Source of the DNA: Arbacia lixula
Lineage: Eukaryota > Echinodermata > Echinoidea > Arbacioida > Arbaciidae
Direction of reading: 5' to 3'
DNA length: 64,000 bases
NCBI GenBank assembly: GCA_963669155.1
Contig: OZ022586.1
Span: forward strand, 5,817,278 to 5,881,277
The translations under genes were made by a program, and so were the position numbers. Positions 10,558 through 22,968 of the stretch are shown here, piece after piece. Each line of letters opens with the position of its first letter. Position 1 is the stretch's first letter. Under the pieces are notes generated by a model, which saw only the letters and a list, made by a program, of their open reading frames with translations, was not told the origin of the DNA and searched no databases.

Positions 10558-11339
10558 GTATGCCTCAGACCAGAAAACCCAGTGTACAACATATTGATGC
10601 ATTTTTTCTTCAATTTCTTCTTAAAAACATCTCCAGACACAAAGTGATACATGTATATGTACATTAAGTTGTTAACAAATGTGTATGTTGAGTTGCAACA
10701 CTCATGCATCCATTACACGGGTAAAAGAATAACTTATACAGCACCAGATTCAGTTTGAGTATACACTTACAAAATAAGTGATAATATGTAAAAAAGAAGG
10801 AAGAAATCAAATAACATTGCTTCTATAAAAAGAAAAGGGCTTACGCTAAAGACACACCCAGTTCACCTGTTTAATGAACGCAGTACAGACATGGTCCAAG
10901 GAACACATCGGTATCACATGTGTGAGCTCTCCTGACCACATTATGGTCTGCTTTCATGTCATCGAAATATTCCAAAAAATCTGCACTGATCGGGCTTAAG
11001 GAGACTTGATAACCCCCTTTTTCTGCAGGGTGCCCCTTCCTTCTCGTTTCAATAAAGTACGCCAAATCTAAGCTTGAATATGTGATAAGAGGGCGATGAA
11101 GTTCCAACTCTCCCCCAGTCCAAGGTCAGTATTTGTCCTCTTATGTCTACTTCCAAACTCTATATTAACCGAAGACAAATAATCCATAAACCGTACATGT
11201 ATAAAACCAAATATTTTCAAAATGTGACAAGAGTGTATTGTACTGTTTAGCAATGGCATTCACTGTAATCGTGGACGTATATGTTTGTGTAATGTGAACA
11301 TCTTTGACAAAATGTTGATAAATAAAGTAGTTTTTTGTT

Positions 11340-12049
11340 CACAAAGGGAACTACTTCTAACAGTGGAAAGGGAGTGCAATAAGATTGGTCTGCAGCTAAA
11401 TGCCAAGAAAACAAAGGTGATGGCCTATAATATAAATGACACCTCTATAAGTACCTTAGATGGCACAGTTCTCGAAGTGAAGAATAACTTCAAATTTCTG
11501 GGATCCTGGATCGCCTCGACGGCCAGGACATCAGAATCAGACGTGTCCTTGCATGGAATGCCTTGCATAGTATGAGCAATGTTTGGAAGTCCCAAATTAA
11601 AGATGACATAAAACGCCGGCTTTTTGTTGCAACAGTTGAATCTGTCCTGCTCTATGGAGTAGAGACATGGACACTCACAGCCCAACAAGAGAAAGCACTG
11701 GATGGAGTGTACACACGTATGCTTAGGATAGCTCTTAATGTGTCTTGGTGTGACTTCATACGAAATGTCAATTTATATGGTGGTCTACCAAAAGTATCTA
11801 TCAAAGTGCGTAAGAGGAGAATGTAAATAGCGGGACACTGTATGAGACACCCTGAACTATCTGCTAATCCCCTCACACTCTGGGAGCCTAAACAGGGTAC
11901 TGCAAGAAGAGGGAGAAGTCGAGCCACTTACATTAGCGTACTAAAAAAATGACACTGGCCTTGATAGCGTTATTGAGCTCAGGACAGCCATGATGGATAG
12001 ACAGGTCTGGAGGTGCAACTATGTTCATGGAACCCGAGATGGCATAGGC
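11340..12049 (+). pseudogene. Non-LTR reverse transcriptase C-terminal fragment, frameshifted
   Basis: Frame one reads RELLLTVERECNKIGLQLNA, then 'KKTKVM' and 'NNFKFLGSWI', matching the RT motif around 'GL.LN..KTK' and the following 'FKYLG' strand of non-LTR endonuclease-RT proteins. After a frameshift near 11540 a second frame gives 'LHSMSNVWKSQI', 'RRLFVATVESVLLYGVETWT' and 'LDGVYTRMLR', the thumb region typical of these elements. Further lesions (stop near 11824, another near 11948) precede a last piece 'RTAMMDRQVWRCNYVHG' ending near 12049. The catalytic fingers/palm and endonuclease are absent, so it is a 5'-truncated dead copy, as usual for such elements. Confidence 0.8.
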
Positions 12050-12419
12050 TGAAGCCTATGCATGCCCTCGAATTAGAAGCAGTAGTTCACATTTTGCAAG
12101 ACTCAAATGACATTCTGGCATGCTTTCACACATCTCTAACATGCCCATGTTTGGCATGAAATTCATTGTGTGTTGATAAAACCTGAATACTAAGATTTGC
12201 AGCATTGAGATGAGCATCAGAACATGAATTTTGAGAGCACCGTGAGAATTGCTATACACATCAAGAGCCAGTATTTCACAAAACACATATTTCCATGGAA
12301 CATCAACACATGTACAGCAACGGGGTATTCAGAGTAAATACTGAGTGGAGTAATGCAGAGAGACTAGTAGAATAAACAAAGGGGGTGGTTGGTAATTAAT
12401 GCTGGATAACAAACAAACT
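12050..12419. other. Non-coding stretch
   Basis: May include the 3' tail of the upstream non-LTR copy. No other structure seen. Confidence 0.35.
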
Positions 12420-12765
12420 TAAGGCACATTCACAAATAGTTGTTTTGCTGCTACTGCTCGCAAGCCAATCACAAGGTAGTAAAGTGCGCTTATCAATATT
12501 ACAGATCCGTGTCTGTGATTCGTGATACATATTACACTCGACCGAGCGCGCGCTCGATGTGACCTGAGTGACCTATCTGGTACAAAGGACGCATGTGCAA
12601 CTGAGCAATCATGAATATTCATACACTATCGAAATAGTCCGGGGCTAGCGATTTCGAATGAGAACAGCTAGTCGGGTTTAAAAAAATTGTACGGGGCTAA
12701 GAAATGCCAGTGTGAAAAGCTTCAAAACATTGTACGGGGCTATTTTTGCCAGTGTGAAAGGCATA
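12420..12765 (-). mobile_element. GGGGCTA-module element, copy 1 (diverged)
   Basis: The right end has two repeats of 'gtacggggcta...gccagtgtgaaa', ending in GTGTGAAAGGCA-TA at 12765. This matches the right end of the better copy at 29130-29710. The internal 'catgaatattcat' and 'cgaaatagtccggggctagc' also match that copy. The left end near 12420 ('taaggcacattcaca') is a weak match to the inverted terminus, so the left boundary is uncertain. Confidence 0.5.
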
Positions 12766-13176
12766 ATAGTTCCGTGGATACAATTAAGGGACAACCCACA
12801 CCCACAGTGCCTTGTCAAAAGGCTATATCGACTCTAGTACAGCATTTCTATCAGTGTCTATGTACAGTTAATACTAAGAGGCTGTCAGTGATTCGAAGAT
12901 GTGGAGGTGGTGCTAAAAGTAAGAAGCATTAAAAATGGTTGATCACTTCAATTAGATATTAACGTGTGGAAAGTTGCTCGCTAGCGGTGTTCGATTCCTG
13001 TGTTTATCTATGGGAAAGTGTCTCGTTCTCTCAAGCCATTGAAATTGAAGTTAGCGATTATTTCCCATCGCCCAAAAGTTTACGCGAGAACGATACTTGA
13101 TCAGTTGGAACGATATCTGCCTATGAGAACGATGCCACTGGAACATAATATTAAACAAATAATCAAAGTTGGTGAA

Positions 13177-13300
13177 GGTGATGGGATGAACTATCACTTC
13201 CGAGGCGATCTGGATGTAGCTATCTTTCCGAAGCGCAGCTGAGGAAAGATAGCGTATACATTCAGATCGCCGAGGAAGTGATAGTTCGTCTCATTGCCTG
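13177..13300. repeat. ~120-bp near-perfect palindrome
   Basis: The left arm contains GAACTATCACTTCC, GCGATCTGGATGTA and GCTATCTTTCC. The right arm is its reverse complement with a few differences, around a ~11-base centre. It could form a long hairpin. A plus-strand frame of 80 codons overlaps the left arm, but nothing suggests it is a gene. Confidence 0.85.
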
Positions 13301-13425
13301 AAACCAAAAGTTGATTATTTGATTTATATTCCACATCTGAAACCAAATATCTATACCAAAAATGACAATTTGAAGTACAAAAGTAATGTTTACTTCTCTA
13401 CCTAACCCCGCTGCCATGGGGAACA

Positions 13426-13530
13426 CGCGTTAGGATGCGCGTTAATTAGGACGCGCATTATGACGCGCGTTTAGTTAGGACGCGCATTATGACGCGCGTT
13501 TAGTTAGGACGCGCATTATGAAGCGTTTGT
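13426..13530. repeat. 30-bp CpG-rich tandem repeat
   Basis: The unit TTAGGACGCGCATTATGACG + CGCGTTTAG(T) occurs about two and a half times at 13446-13525, with a diverged unit upstream. It is unusually CpG-rich against AT-rich surroundings. Flanking repeats of 'gagtgtaacg(c/a)acttttatt' occur at about 13555 and 13659. Confidence 0.8.
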
Positions 13531-14406
13531 ACGCGTTAGTGGGAGCTGATAGTCCGAGTGTAACGCACTTTTATTTCGCGCGTACTCAAAATATTAATCA
13601 CGCATTAGGACTGTGAGGAGTGAAGAGATCAGCGAAACCAAAAAGTACTATCACCTAGAGTGTAACGAACTTTTATTCTCGGGTGATCTGATAGGAAAAA
13701 CTACGCCTCATCACGTGATCAACTCTTGACCAATCAAATAGCAACATTCTTAGTATGTGGAATATAAACCGGTATATCGTGTTCCAGAACGATATATACC
13801 TGGATATTTGGTTCTGAGAACCAAATATAATAGGAACGGAATATGCCATCACATCGGCCATTCCCGTAAAAAAATACTTGGAGCAAATGAAGCTGTCTTT
13901 CCTGATTTTGTCTGTTGTAAAGTCTTTTCTTCCACATGCCTTGATCCAGAGATTGCACTTATCAAGTTTTTTTTTCGTTTGTTTGTTTCGTGAATGGAAG
14001 AAATCTTCACCTTGCATTTTAGGCCGTGCTGCAAATACCGAGAGCCCCGTACATATCCCGTGGCAGCAGTGGTTCACCGAGATTATCGACGAATATTACC
14101 GAACTTTCTTCTAAAAAAAAAAATACTTTCCCCTGAGAAACTGAACTCCTCACAATCTTACGAATTATTACAGCTGTGTAAATATGATATATGTATTGTC
14201 CACAACGAGTTCTTAATTAGTTCAAAGAAAAAAGTGAATCGAGTGCATTGTACCCGCGACCCATGCATTGTGGGCGATAGTTCATAAGTCACGGTAGCGT
14301 ACGCGGATATAGTCACGGCTATAGCTCGCCGCAGCAGTATATACTATCGGGGCTAGGGAGACGTAGAAATCACTTTTTTGGACGAATTCAACGGCAAATA
14401 AGTTGT
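13531..14406. other. Non-coding stretch
   Basis: Overlapping short frames occur on both strands between 13670 and 14287, but none has recognisable motifs or splice context. Nothing else identified. Confidence 0.35.
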
Positions 14407-14482
14407 CTCGGGTTAGAGTTAGGGTCAGAGGTAGGTTTAGAATTAGGTTTAGGGTTATTATCAGGGTTAGGTTTAGGGTTCG
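14407..14482 (+). repeat. Degenerate telomere-like (TTAGGG/TTTAGGG) repeats
   Basis: Reads gggttagagttagggtcaga then 'ggtaggtttagaattagg', 'tttagggttattatcagggt' and 'taggtttagggttc'. About ten imperfect TTAGGG-like hexamers/heptamers. An interstitial telomere-like tract or a diverged microsatellite. Confidence 0.6.
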
Positions 14483-14735
14483 AATTTATAAAATAAGTGC
14501 CAAAGTATGGATACACTTATGAACTAGCGCCGCATTGTGTACTTCGTATGCGTGCGGTACGGTACGGTGCAGACGACGGGCAGCGTTTGTTTGTCCGAGG
14601 TTGCGGCCGTGTGCAAAATTAAAGGTCTCGTGCATACATTACGAAAACGGTCTACTTGTTTTTTTAGATACGATTTACTCTCTATTGAACCACGAGAGGG
14701 CGGCGTCACATCATCCGTGCTCATATGGATGATTT

Positions 14736-15355
14736 TTATGGATGGATGTGGGTCGTGAGCCTAACTATGACAGGACGCGGGCGCGCTCTGTCAGCTGATG
14801 ATGTCCCAGATGTAGGGCCCGGTCCTGATGGTGGCTCGTTGGGTTCGCGAGGTCTGCCAGTCCTGTGCGAGCAGTCGATGTCACTCGCTGGGTCGATCGA
14901 CACACCAAGCTTCTGAGTGATCATGTCAGCGATGAGGGCATCGGTGTTCTCCCCCTTCGTCTCAGCAAGTCCAAAAATGCGGATGTTTGGCCTTCTAGAG
15001 CACTGCTCAGATCTGTTCATCTCCGCTTCCATTCTGTTTACGGCATGTTGTTGTTGGGTCATCCTCTCCTGCAGTTGTTTTATCTCGTGCTCCCTATTTC
15101 TTCAAGGTTTCGTTGGATATCAAATAAGTCACCCTTTAGCTGCTTAACGGTGCTGAGAAATTTCCCCAATTTTTCCTCAAGTTTCTCCTCAAGTTTGTTT
15201 TCAACTGCTTTGCCCACTATGTTATTGAGCAAGTCCTTGAATTCAGAGTTTCTTAGAAGATCGTGCATGACCTGGGTGGCTATGGCAACGGTCTGTCTCG
15301 TGCTTTTTGAGTTACTGGCACTGGCAGTTGTGGTTTCCAGGTGTTTAGAAGTCAT
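14736..15355 (-). pseudogene. L1-type ORF1 protein fragment, frameshifted and 3'-truncated
   Basis: Reading leftward from 15355, the first part encodes a Ser/Thr-rich N-terminus, then a charged helical segment 'ENKLEEKLEEKLGKFLSTVK' and 'DIQRNLEEIG', typical coiled coil. A one-base loss near 15098 shifts the frame. The next frame gives EHEIKQLQERMTQQQ, then RRPNIRIFGLAETKGENTD, 'IADMITQKLGV' and 'DCSHRTGR', the RRM-like RNA-binding domain of L1-type ORF1. It ends as 'RPVIVRLTTH' at about 14745, where the homology stops abruptly. ORF1p normally coats retroelement RNA and acts as a nucleic acid chaperone. The C-terminal domain and ORF2 are missing. The preserved N-terminus with lost 3' part is unusual for a simple 5'-truncated insertion. 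Confidence 0.75.
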
Positions 15356-15892
15356 TGTGATACAGTGATAATAGACAAGAGACCAATAGTGATGAATAGA
15401 CCGCTAGCTCAGAGTAGCACAATGTAATGTCAATGTTGAATAGGGAGTTACGTCACACGTACGGCAAATGACGCGATGTTGGAACGAAGAAAGTCACTGT
15501 TGCACAGTCACTGAAGCAATGTACTTACATACAAGTGAATCGTATGGGACCAGTCTAAAGTTGTCGCCTTTTTGCAAATGTCTCATAATAATCTCGTTGC
15601 TCCAAATTTCACTTCAAGTTCACCATGTTCGCAGATCATTGAACACCTTGTCACATCAAAATATCAGACGAACATTTGGTAGACACATTTGACGAAATCT
15701 CCATAAAAAGAGTCCAAATTGTGCGCGATACTTGAAGTTCAAGTGGTGTACTACTGACCTTAATGTTTGTACTAATGAAGCAGAAAATATTGACGAATTT
15801 CAAGAAAAAATTATTCTAGTAAACAGTTGTGAATACATTACGAAAATAGCATATTGTTTTAGATGTTATTCATCGGACGGCAATTAGACTCG

Positions 15893-15895
<3 letters not shown>
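15356..15895. other. Non-coding stretch
   Basis: May contain the 5' UTR of the L1-like element next to it. No features recognised. Confidence 0.3.
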
Positions 15896-15927
<32 letters not shown>

Positions 15928-16125
15928 TATTCTCTCTCTCACTCTTATTCTCTCTCTCTCCCTCTTATTCTCTCTCTCTCTCTCTCTCCTATTTTCTCTC
16001 TCTCTCTCTCTCTCTCTCTCCCTCCCTCACTCTCTCCTTTTCGCTCCCTCTCCCTCCCTCTCTCTCTCTCTCTCTCTCCTTTTCGCGCGCTCTCTCTCTC
16101 TCTCTCTCTCTCCTTCTCTCCCCCC
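15896..16125. repeat. (CT)n-rich microsatellite array
   Basis: Long CTCT runs interrupted by 'ttattctc' and 'cttttcgc'. Frames reading Ser-Leu repeats are artefacts of it. Confidence 0.95.
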
Positions 16126-16160
16126 CTTCCCCATTTCTGTTTCCATCCCCCTTTCGTTAT

Positions 16161-16305
16161 CAGGGGGTTGTTTCACCATGGACCAAACTGTTCGTAAGTT
16201 ACGAACGACTTTACGAACGACTGGTTATCCCTTCTTGTGCTAAATCAGATTCTCAATGAACAAAGTGTGGTATCGCATTTAGCACCAGAAGGGATCACCG
16301 GTATT
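16161..16305. mobile_element. Partial/diverged fold-back element of the GTTTCACC family
   Basis: Shares 'GGGGGTTGTTTCACC', 'ctgttcgtaagttacgaac', 'cccttcttgtgctaaat', 'gtggtatcgcattta' and 'agaagggatcacc' with the complete fold-back at 46170-46489. Only a shortened palindrome is kept and the right terminus is missing. Confidence 0.6.
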
Positions 16306-17631
16306 AATCTACTTTTGGTGTTTTCGAGTAAATCAAAGTTTTCTGTTAGACACTTTATCTTCAATGAATCTGCAAAACTTCACACAGTTCAAATGTGTAC
16401 CTCAAAATATCATTAAATATAATACTAAAAGAAACCCTGCTGTAGGAGTTTTTTTTAATAATTTTTTTTTTTAAAATCGGATTTAGCGTCTTTTGGAGCT
16501 AAAATTTCAAGCATCATTCCACATGTCAACTTCTTAAAGTAATAATTCAGGTTATAACACACACATATCTATTCCATGAAACACAGCCCCCACTATGTTG
16601 AACACTATGTTCTTACATCTCATCATTCAAGACATTTTTGCTCCATGCTATTGTCACCCAAATTTTACATAGTTCACAAACCATTTTATATGAAAAGGGT
16701 CCGACATGCCACCTGTATGAGAGTGTAGAGCAATTATTCAGCTTTTATTCGATATAAATCATTAGTTAGTTCAATTGTCAAACAATAGTGTTAAAAACCC
16801 TGGATTTTAATCATGATTACACGCTTTTTTTTTAGGACATGGCGATATGCCGCTCGTATAATGTTTTCATGCTGGGTTTTTTCATCATCTCTACGGAAGA
16901 AAAACAAATTTGTTTTCACGGTTTTTTTTATATATCAAGTAAAGACATACATTGATCCTTTAAACGATACAGCTTCCATTTTCTTATAATTGCCACATAA
17001 TGTAATTTCTATTCCACTTCTTGTCTCTTTATTTTCACACGTAACGCGTTAAATTCTCTTCTTTTTTTAAGACAACGTAGCAACAAATTATATTGTTCTC
17101 AGGTGTAGCAAACGACGGAAGTCTTAATGGTCGGGGACCGGAAGTCTTCTTGGTCGCCAAAAGTAGCTCAATGTGTCTGTGCCACTGAACTAAAAAGACC
17201 TTTTTAGTTCAGTGTTCTGTGCTGATAATCCGGGTCACTGGGTCACTGATTGGTAAAATCACAGAAGGTTCATCAATATGGATTTAGCGCTTTTTTCGAG
17301 CTAAACAAAAATGGATTTAGCGCCTTTTGGAACTAAACAGATCTTTTATGCCATTTTTTTTTATTATATTTCTGAAAATTATTTCAAGAAAAGGAATGGC
17401 TCTATGAGTGAACATGTGCAATGTGCATGTACTCTAACTAATAACTCCATTTTGGTAAAAAAAAAGGGATTTAGCGCCTTTTGGAAATAAGCTCTTCATA
17501 TATTGCAGTTGGGTCTTCCGTGGTATGTGAGCTCCGTGGGACTAACCCTTATTCTACTATTTAGGTCGTGGGTACATGAATGTTCTCTGTCTAGATACAG
17601 TTTAGGTTTGGGGACCTTTTCTCAATATCTT
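16306..17631. other. Non-coding stretch with recurring TTTAGCGCC motif
   Basis: 'GGATTTAGCG(C/T)CTTTTGGA' or a close variant occurs near 16479, 17280, 17312 and 17468, followed by 'gctaaa' or 'actaaa'. A perfect hairpin lies at 17183-17214. No coding frame is recognised. Confidence 0.5.
17183..17214. repeat. Perfect 15-bp-arm hairpin
   Basis: CACTGAACTAAAAAG and CTTTTTAGTTCAGTG are exact reverse complements separated by only AC. Too perfect to be chance at this AT content; role unknown. Confidence 0.85.
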
Positions 17632-17684
<53 letters not shown>

Positions 17685-17833
17685 TACACACACATACACA
17701 CACCTTTGTCTCTCTCTCTCTCTCTCCTTCTTTCGCTCTCTCTCTCTTCCTCCCTCACTGTCTCCTTTTTCGCGCTCTTTCTCTTTCTCATTCTGTTTTT
17801 ATCTCTCATTTTCTCTCTATTCATCCCTCCCCT
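17632..17833. repeat. (CT)n(CA)n compound microsatellite up to assembly gap
   Basis: (CT)n runs into (CA)n with CATA interruptions, then further CT-rich sequence that stops at the N run. Confidence 0.95.
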
Positions 17834-18033
17834 NNNNNNNNNNNNNNNNNNNNNNNNNNNNNNNNNNNNNNNNNNNNNNNNNNNNNNNNNNNNNNNNNNN
17901 NNNNNNNNNNNNNNNNNNNNNNNNNNNNNNNNNNNNNNNNNNNNNNNNNNNNNNNNNNNNNNNNNNNNNNNNNNNNNNNNNNNNNNNNNNNNNNNNNNNN
18001 NNNNNNNNNNNNNNNNNNNNNNNNNNNNNNNNN
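17834..18033. other. Assembly gap (200 N)
   Basis: Exactly 200 N, probably a placeholder of arbitrary size following a CT-rich array that is hard to assemble. Confidence 1.
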
Positions 18034-18158
18034 TTACAACTGTTTTTTAGTGCCTATTCCTAGTTTGGCCTGAAAGGGAAAACATTAGACGTTGTGAAAT
18101 GATTTTGAGGCTGTAGCTCTGATGGATTTTTGATATCACTGATCCTCTTTCTTCTCAG

Positions 18159-18278
18159 TGCTAGTCCTAGAGGCGACAAACATGAGGTGACAGCCTGGCG
18201 CGGAGTGATGCTCGGCCCTTGGTTGCCGTGGGTTACTCCGATGGATCCATCAGGCTCTTTGACACAGAAACTGGGGGG
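18159..18278 (+). pseudogene. WD40-repeat exon, WDR3-like
   Basis: Bounded by a strong acceptor (cctctttcttctcag) and a donor GTAAGA. The first part reads GDKHEVTA. After a one-base frame change near 18200-18215 the second part reads LVAVGYSDGSIRLFDTETGG, a textbook WD40 strand pair (GYSDGSIRLFD). The combination '..EVT......L-AVGY-DGSIR-F' is like an N-terminal blade of WDR3, the nucleolar U3 snoRNP/small-subunit processome protein (Utp12). Naming the paralogue is inference from memory of the motif. The frame change inside a 120-bp exon means it is a broken copy or carries a sequencing error. Neighbouring exons were not found; the previous one could lie in the gap. Confidence 0.5.
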
Positions 18279-18863
18279 GTAAGAGCGGGAAAGGATTCAA
18301 CTCAGTGCTAAGTATCGAATTTAGAACTAAGTGTTGTCATCGTTTTGAGAAACCCGCCCTATACTTTAGACGCATTTGGTAGCCTCCTCTCCTTGCCAGC
18401 AAACACCAATATGTGGGCTTCGTTGGTGTTGTGTAATCTGCAGCTGATTAATACCGGTAGATGGATTAACAGGTTATCAGCGACCATTACAATCTAAAGA
18501 CTCCGCGGCTTCATGACACATTACTAAGCTAAAAGATCTCATTATTATCAAATTGAGCTGATAATAGGCCATGCTCATAGAAAATGGGAGCACGTACACA
18601 AACTACAACAAGAAAACAACTCATGAAGTTTCCGGCTGCCCGAGAGTCCTGATTGTCGAACATCTTGAATCCATAGCAACCCTCCAAAAAGAAAAGACAG
18701 TTTATTCGATAATCATGATCTGGACCAGATTGACAAAGCTTATCGGAGCTTATTGGGGCCTGCAACGCCCCTCCCCCCCCCCCCCCACCCTTTCGACACG
18801 TACACGTGCACTTTTTGTTGTTTTTCAATAGTGTTTATTCTTCAGTTCCATTCATATGAAAAC
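18279..18863. other. Non-coding stretch
   Basis: Intron-like sequence after the WD40 exon, with a poly-C run at 18772-18786. No further exon recognised. Confidence 0.35.
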
Positions 18864-19441
18864 ATAGAAACGCAGTTTCTTCTTATATAACAATAAACTG
18901 ATGTGAAATTACATGATTAGGCCTACACAAAACTGGATTATAATTACCAAAAATGAAGAAAAAGCCAAGACCCAAAACAACGGAATCATTTGTTTTCATA
19001 TTAACAGTCACCTTGTTCTTTCTTTGTGCTGTAGATGTCTCACAGTAAAAATGAGATTAAGGTAAAATAATAATAAAAAAAAATCACGCACACACCGACA
19101 CCCACTTATCCCCACAGATCTTTTCCCTGCTACCCCCCACCCCCTCCCACCCCGCCCCCCCCCCCATAGAAACGCAATTTCTTCTGATATAACAATATAA
19201 CAATAAACTGATATGAAATTACACGATTAGGCTACACAAAACTAGATTATAATTAGCAAAAATGAAGAAAAAGCCAAGACCCCCAAACAACGGAATCATT
19301 TGTTTTCATATTATACAGTCACCTTGTTCTTCTTTGTGCTTTAGATGTCTAACAGTAAAAATGAGATTAAGGTAAATAAAAAAAACACTCACGCAAACAC
19401 ACTCTTATTCAAACAGATCTTTTCCCTGCCACCCCCCCCCC
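18864..19441. repeat. ~300-bp tandem duplication (two units)
   Basis: 18864-19142 and 19165-19441 align almost throughout: 'catagaaacgca(g/a)tttctt', 'attacaygattaggc', 'aaaaatgaagaaaaagccaa', 'cagatcttttccctgc', each ending in a C-rich run. They differ by small indels and substitutions. Non-coding. Confidence 0.85.
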
Positions 19442-19559
19442 TACCCCCACCCCCCTCCCCCTCCGCCCTCCCCCCACCGCCTCCTTGAATGAAGTTCTTC
19501 CATTGAGAAAACAGTTGTAGGCCCACGCATAACTGCACGTACCACAGTACATTTAGCTG

Positions 19560-19873
19560 TCCGCATTTCATTGTCCGCAGCGAGGTCCACACGTTTCGCT
19601 GCCGACCCCCCTCCAATGATCGACACAAAGTTTGCAGGAGCATTGTTGTTGTGCGTGCGAACTTGCGAAGTTCTCCTCAGTCAAGTCGCGCCGGTGAAGT
19701 CGATCGGGCGTGTGCTGGCTTTAGCTAGCTCCTGGGCTTTCTCCATCCAGACGAGAGCTCGTCTCTAACGTTCTCTCCCTCCTCCAAACCAGACCTGTCA
19801 AGTGGTGGTATTTGGCTTTACTTATTTCCCTCTACTGCTTCTCTTGTTGCTGTAATTTGGATTTTGGATCACG
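19560..19873 (+). promoter_or_regulatory. GC/CpG-rich segment, possible promoter or 5' UTR
   Basis: CpG density rises sharply relative to the AT-rich surroundings from about 19560 to 20060, and the segment leads into a frame with a clean splice donor. This suggests a promoter-proximal region. No TATA box or defined start site can be placed. Confidence 0.3.
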
Positions 19874-20053
19874 ATGGAATCTAAGTTCTTCGCGTCGTTC
19901 CTGATGCCTGGGTATGTTTGCCGCGGCGGCTCTACCTGTGCTCGTCTCGGCGACCTGCCCGAGCCGCTGCCTGTGCTTTCGGACCACGGTGCGCTGCATG
20001 CATCTGGACATGCGACGGATCCCGACCACTGTTCCCTCAAACACGCAGATCCT
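19874..20053 (+). CDS. Possible first coding exon of an unrecognised gene
   Basis: ATG at 19874 opens a 60-codon frame ending exactly at a consensus donor (GATCCT|GTAAGT at 20054), phase 0. It begins [20 protein letters not shown] and ends 'HCSLKHADP'. The composition is varied and the segment is GC-rich, as for a real 5' exon. I do not recognise the protein, and no partner exon with a matching acceptor could be identified downstream. A second frame (from 19918) is also open over the same bases. Confidence 0.3.
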
Positions 20054-22581
<2,528 letters not shown>

Positions 22582-22806
22582 TACACTATAGCTAAAAAGA
22601 ATAGGCATAGGGAAAGGGAAAGGGAAGGAGCCAAAGTTTTAAACCGCGGTTTATTTTGTCCAGTTCAGCATGAAACATGATGCTGTAGCCTAAAAAGCAT
22701 CATGTTTCATGCTGAACTGGACAAAATATACCATGGTTTAAAACTGAGGCTCCTTCCCTTCTTCCCTTTCCCTTTCCCTATGCCAATTCCTTTGAGCTGG
22801 AGTGTA
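22582..22806. mobile_element. TA-flanked fold-back element (CACTACAGCTCAAAGG family), copy 1
   Basis: A palindrome whose two arms read ...GGCATAGGGAAAGGGAAAGG...'gtccagttcagcatgaaac' and back. Flanked by TA on both sides. Its left terminus is eroded. Short hinge 'atgatgctgtagcctaaaaa'. Non-autonomous with no coding capacity, likely mobilised by a Tc1/mariner-type transposase judging from the TA flank. Confidence 0.8.
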
Positions 22807-22968
22807 GAGCTCATTTAATCCTAAATCGAAATCAGAAGAGGATTTACAGCACATACAGCTTTAGAACTGTGTACATTGTTGTATTTCTGAGAAGGAGGAA
22901 GGTACAGAATATGATTGTATTAGGGATGTGGAAGGAATCTAAATACATGTAACTATTATGTACAGCAG

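Larger units (their letters stand above)
8691..11339. other. Non-coding stretch with two hairpins
   Basis: The first ~250 bp may be the body of the preceding SINE-like unit. Otherwise AT-rich with no recognised frames. A stem-loop with arms near 'atgttgcatataggtttt' / 'aaaacctatctgcaacat' lies at 9103-9178. A second hairpin lies at 10523-10557. Confidence 0.4.

Noticed and set aside
13673..14114. Five overlapping frames on both strands
   Set aside because: Mutual overlap, no motif, no splice context; more likely chance open sequence.
14407..14482. True chromosome end
   Set aside because: Repeats are few and degenerate, and complex sequence lies on both sides.
15863..16243. 126-codon Ser-Leu-rich frame, and similar ones at 17503, 23492, 39552, 39659 and 45588-45950
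   Set aside because: They are translations of (CT)n, (GA)n or compound microsatellites.
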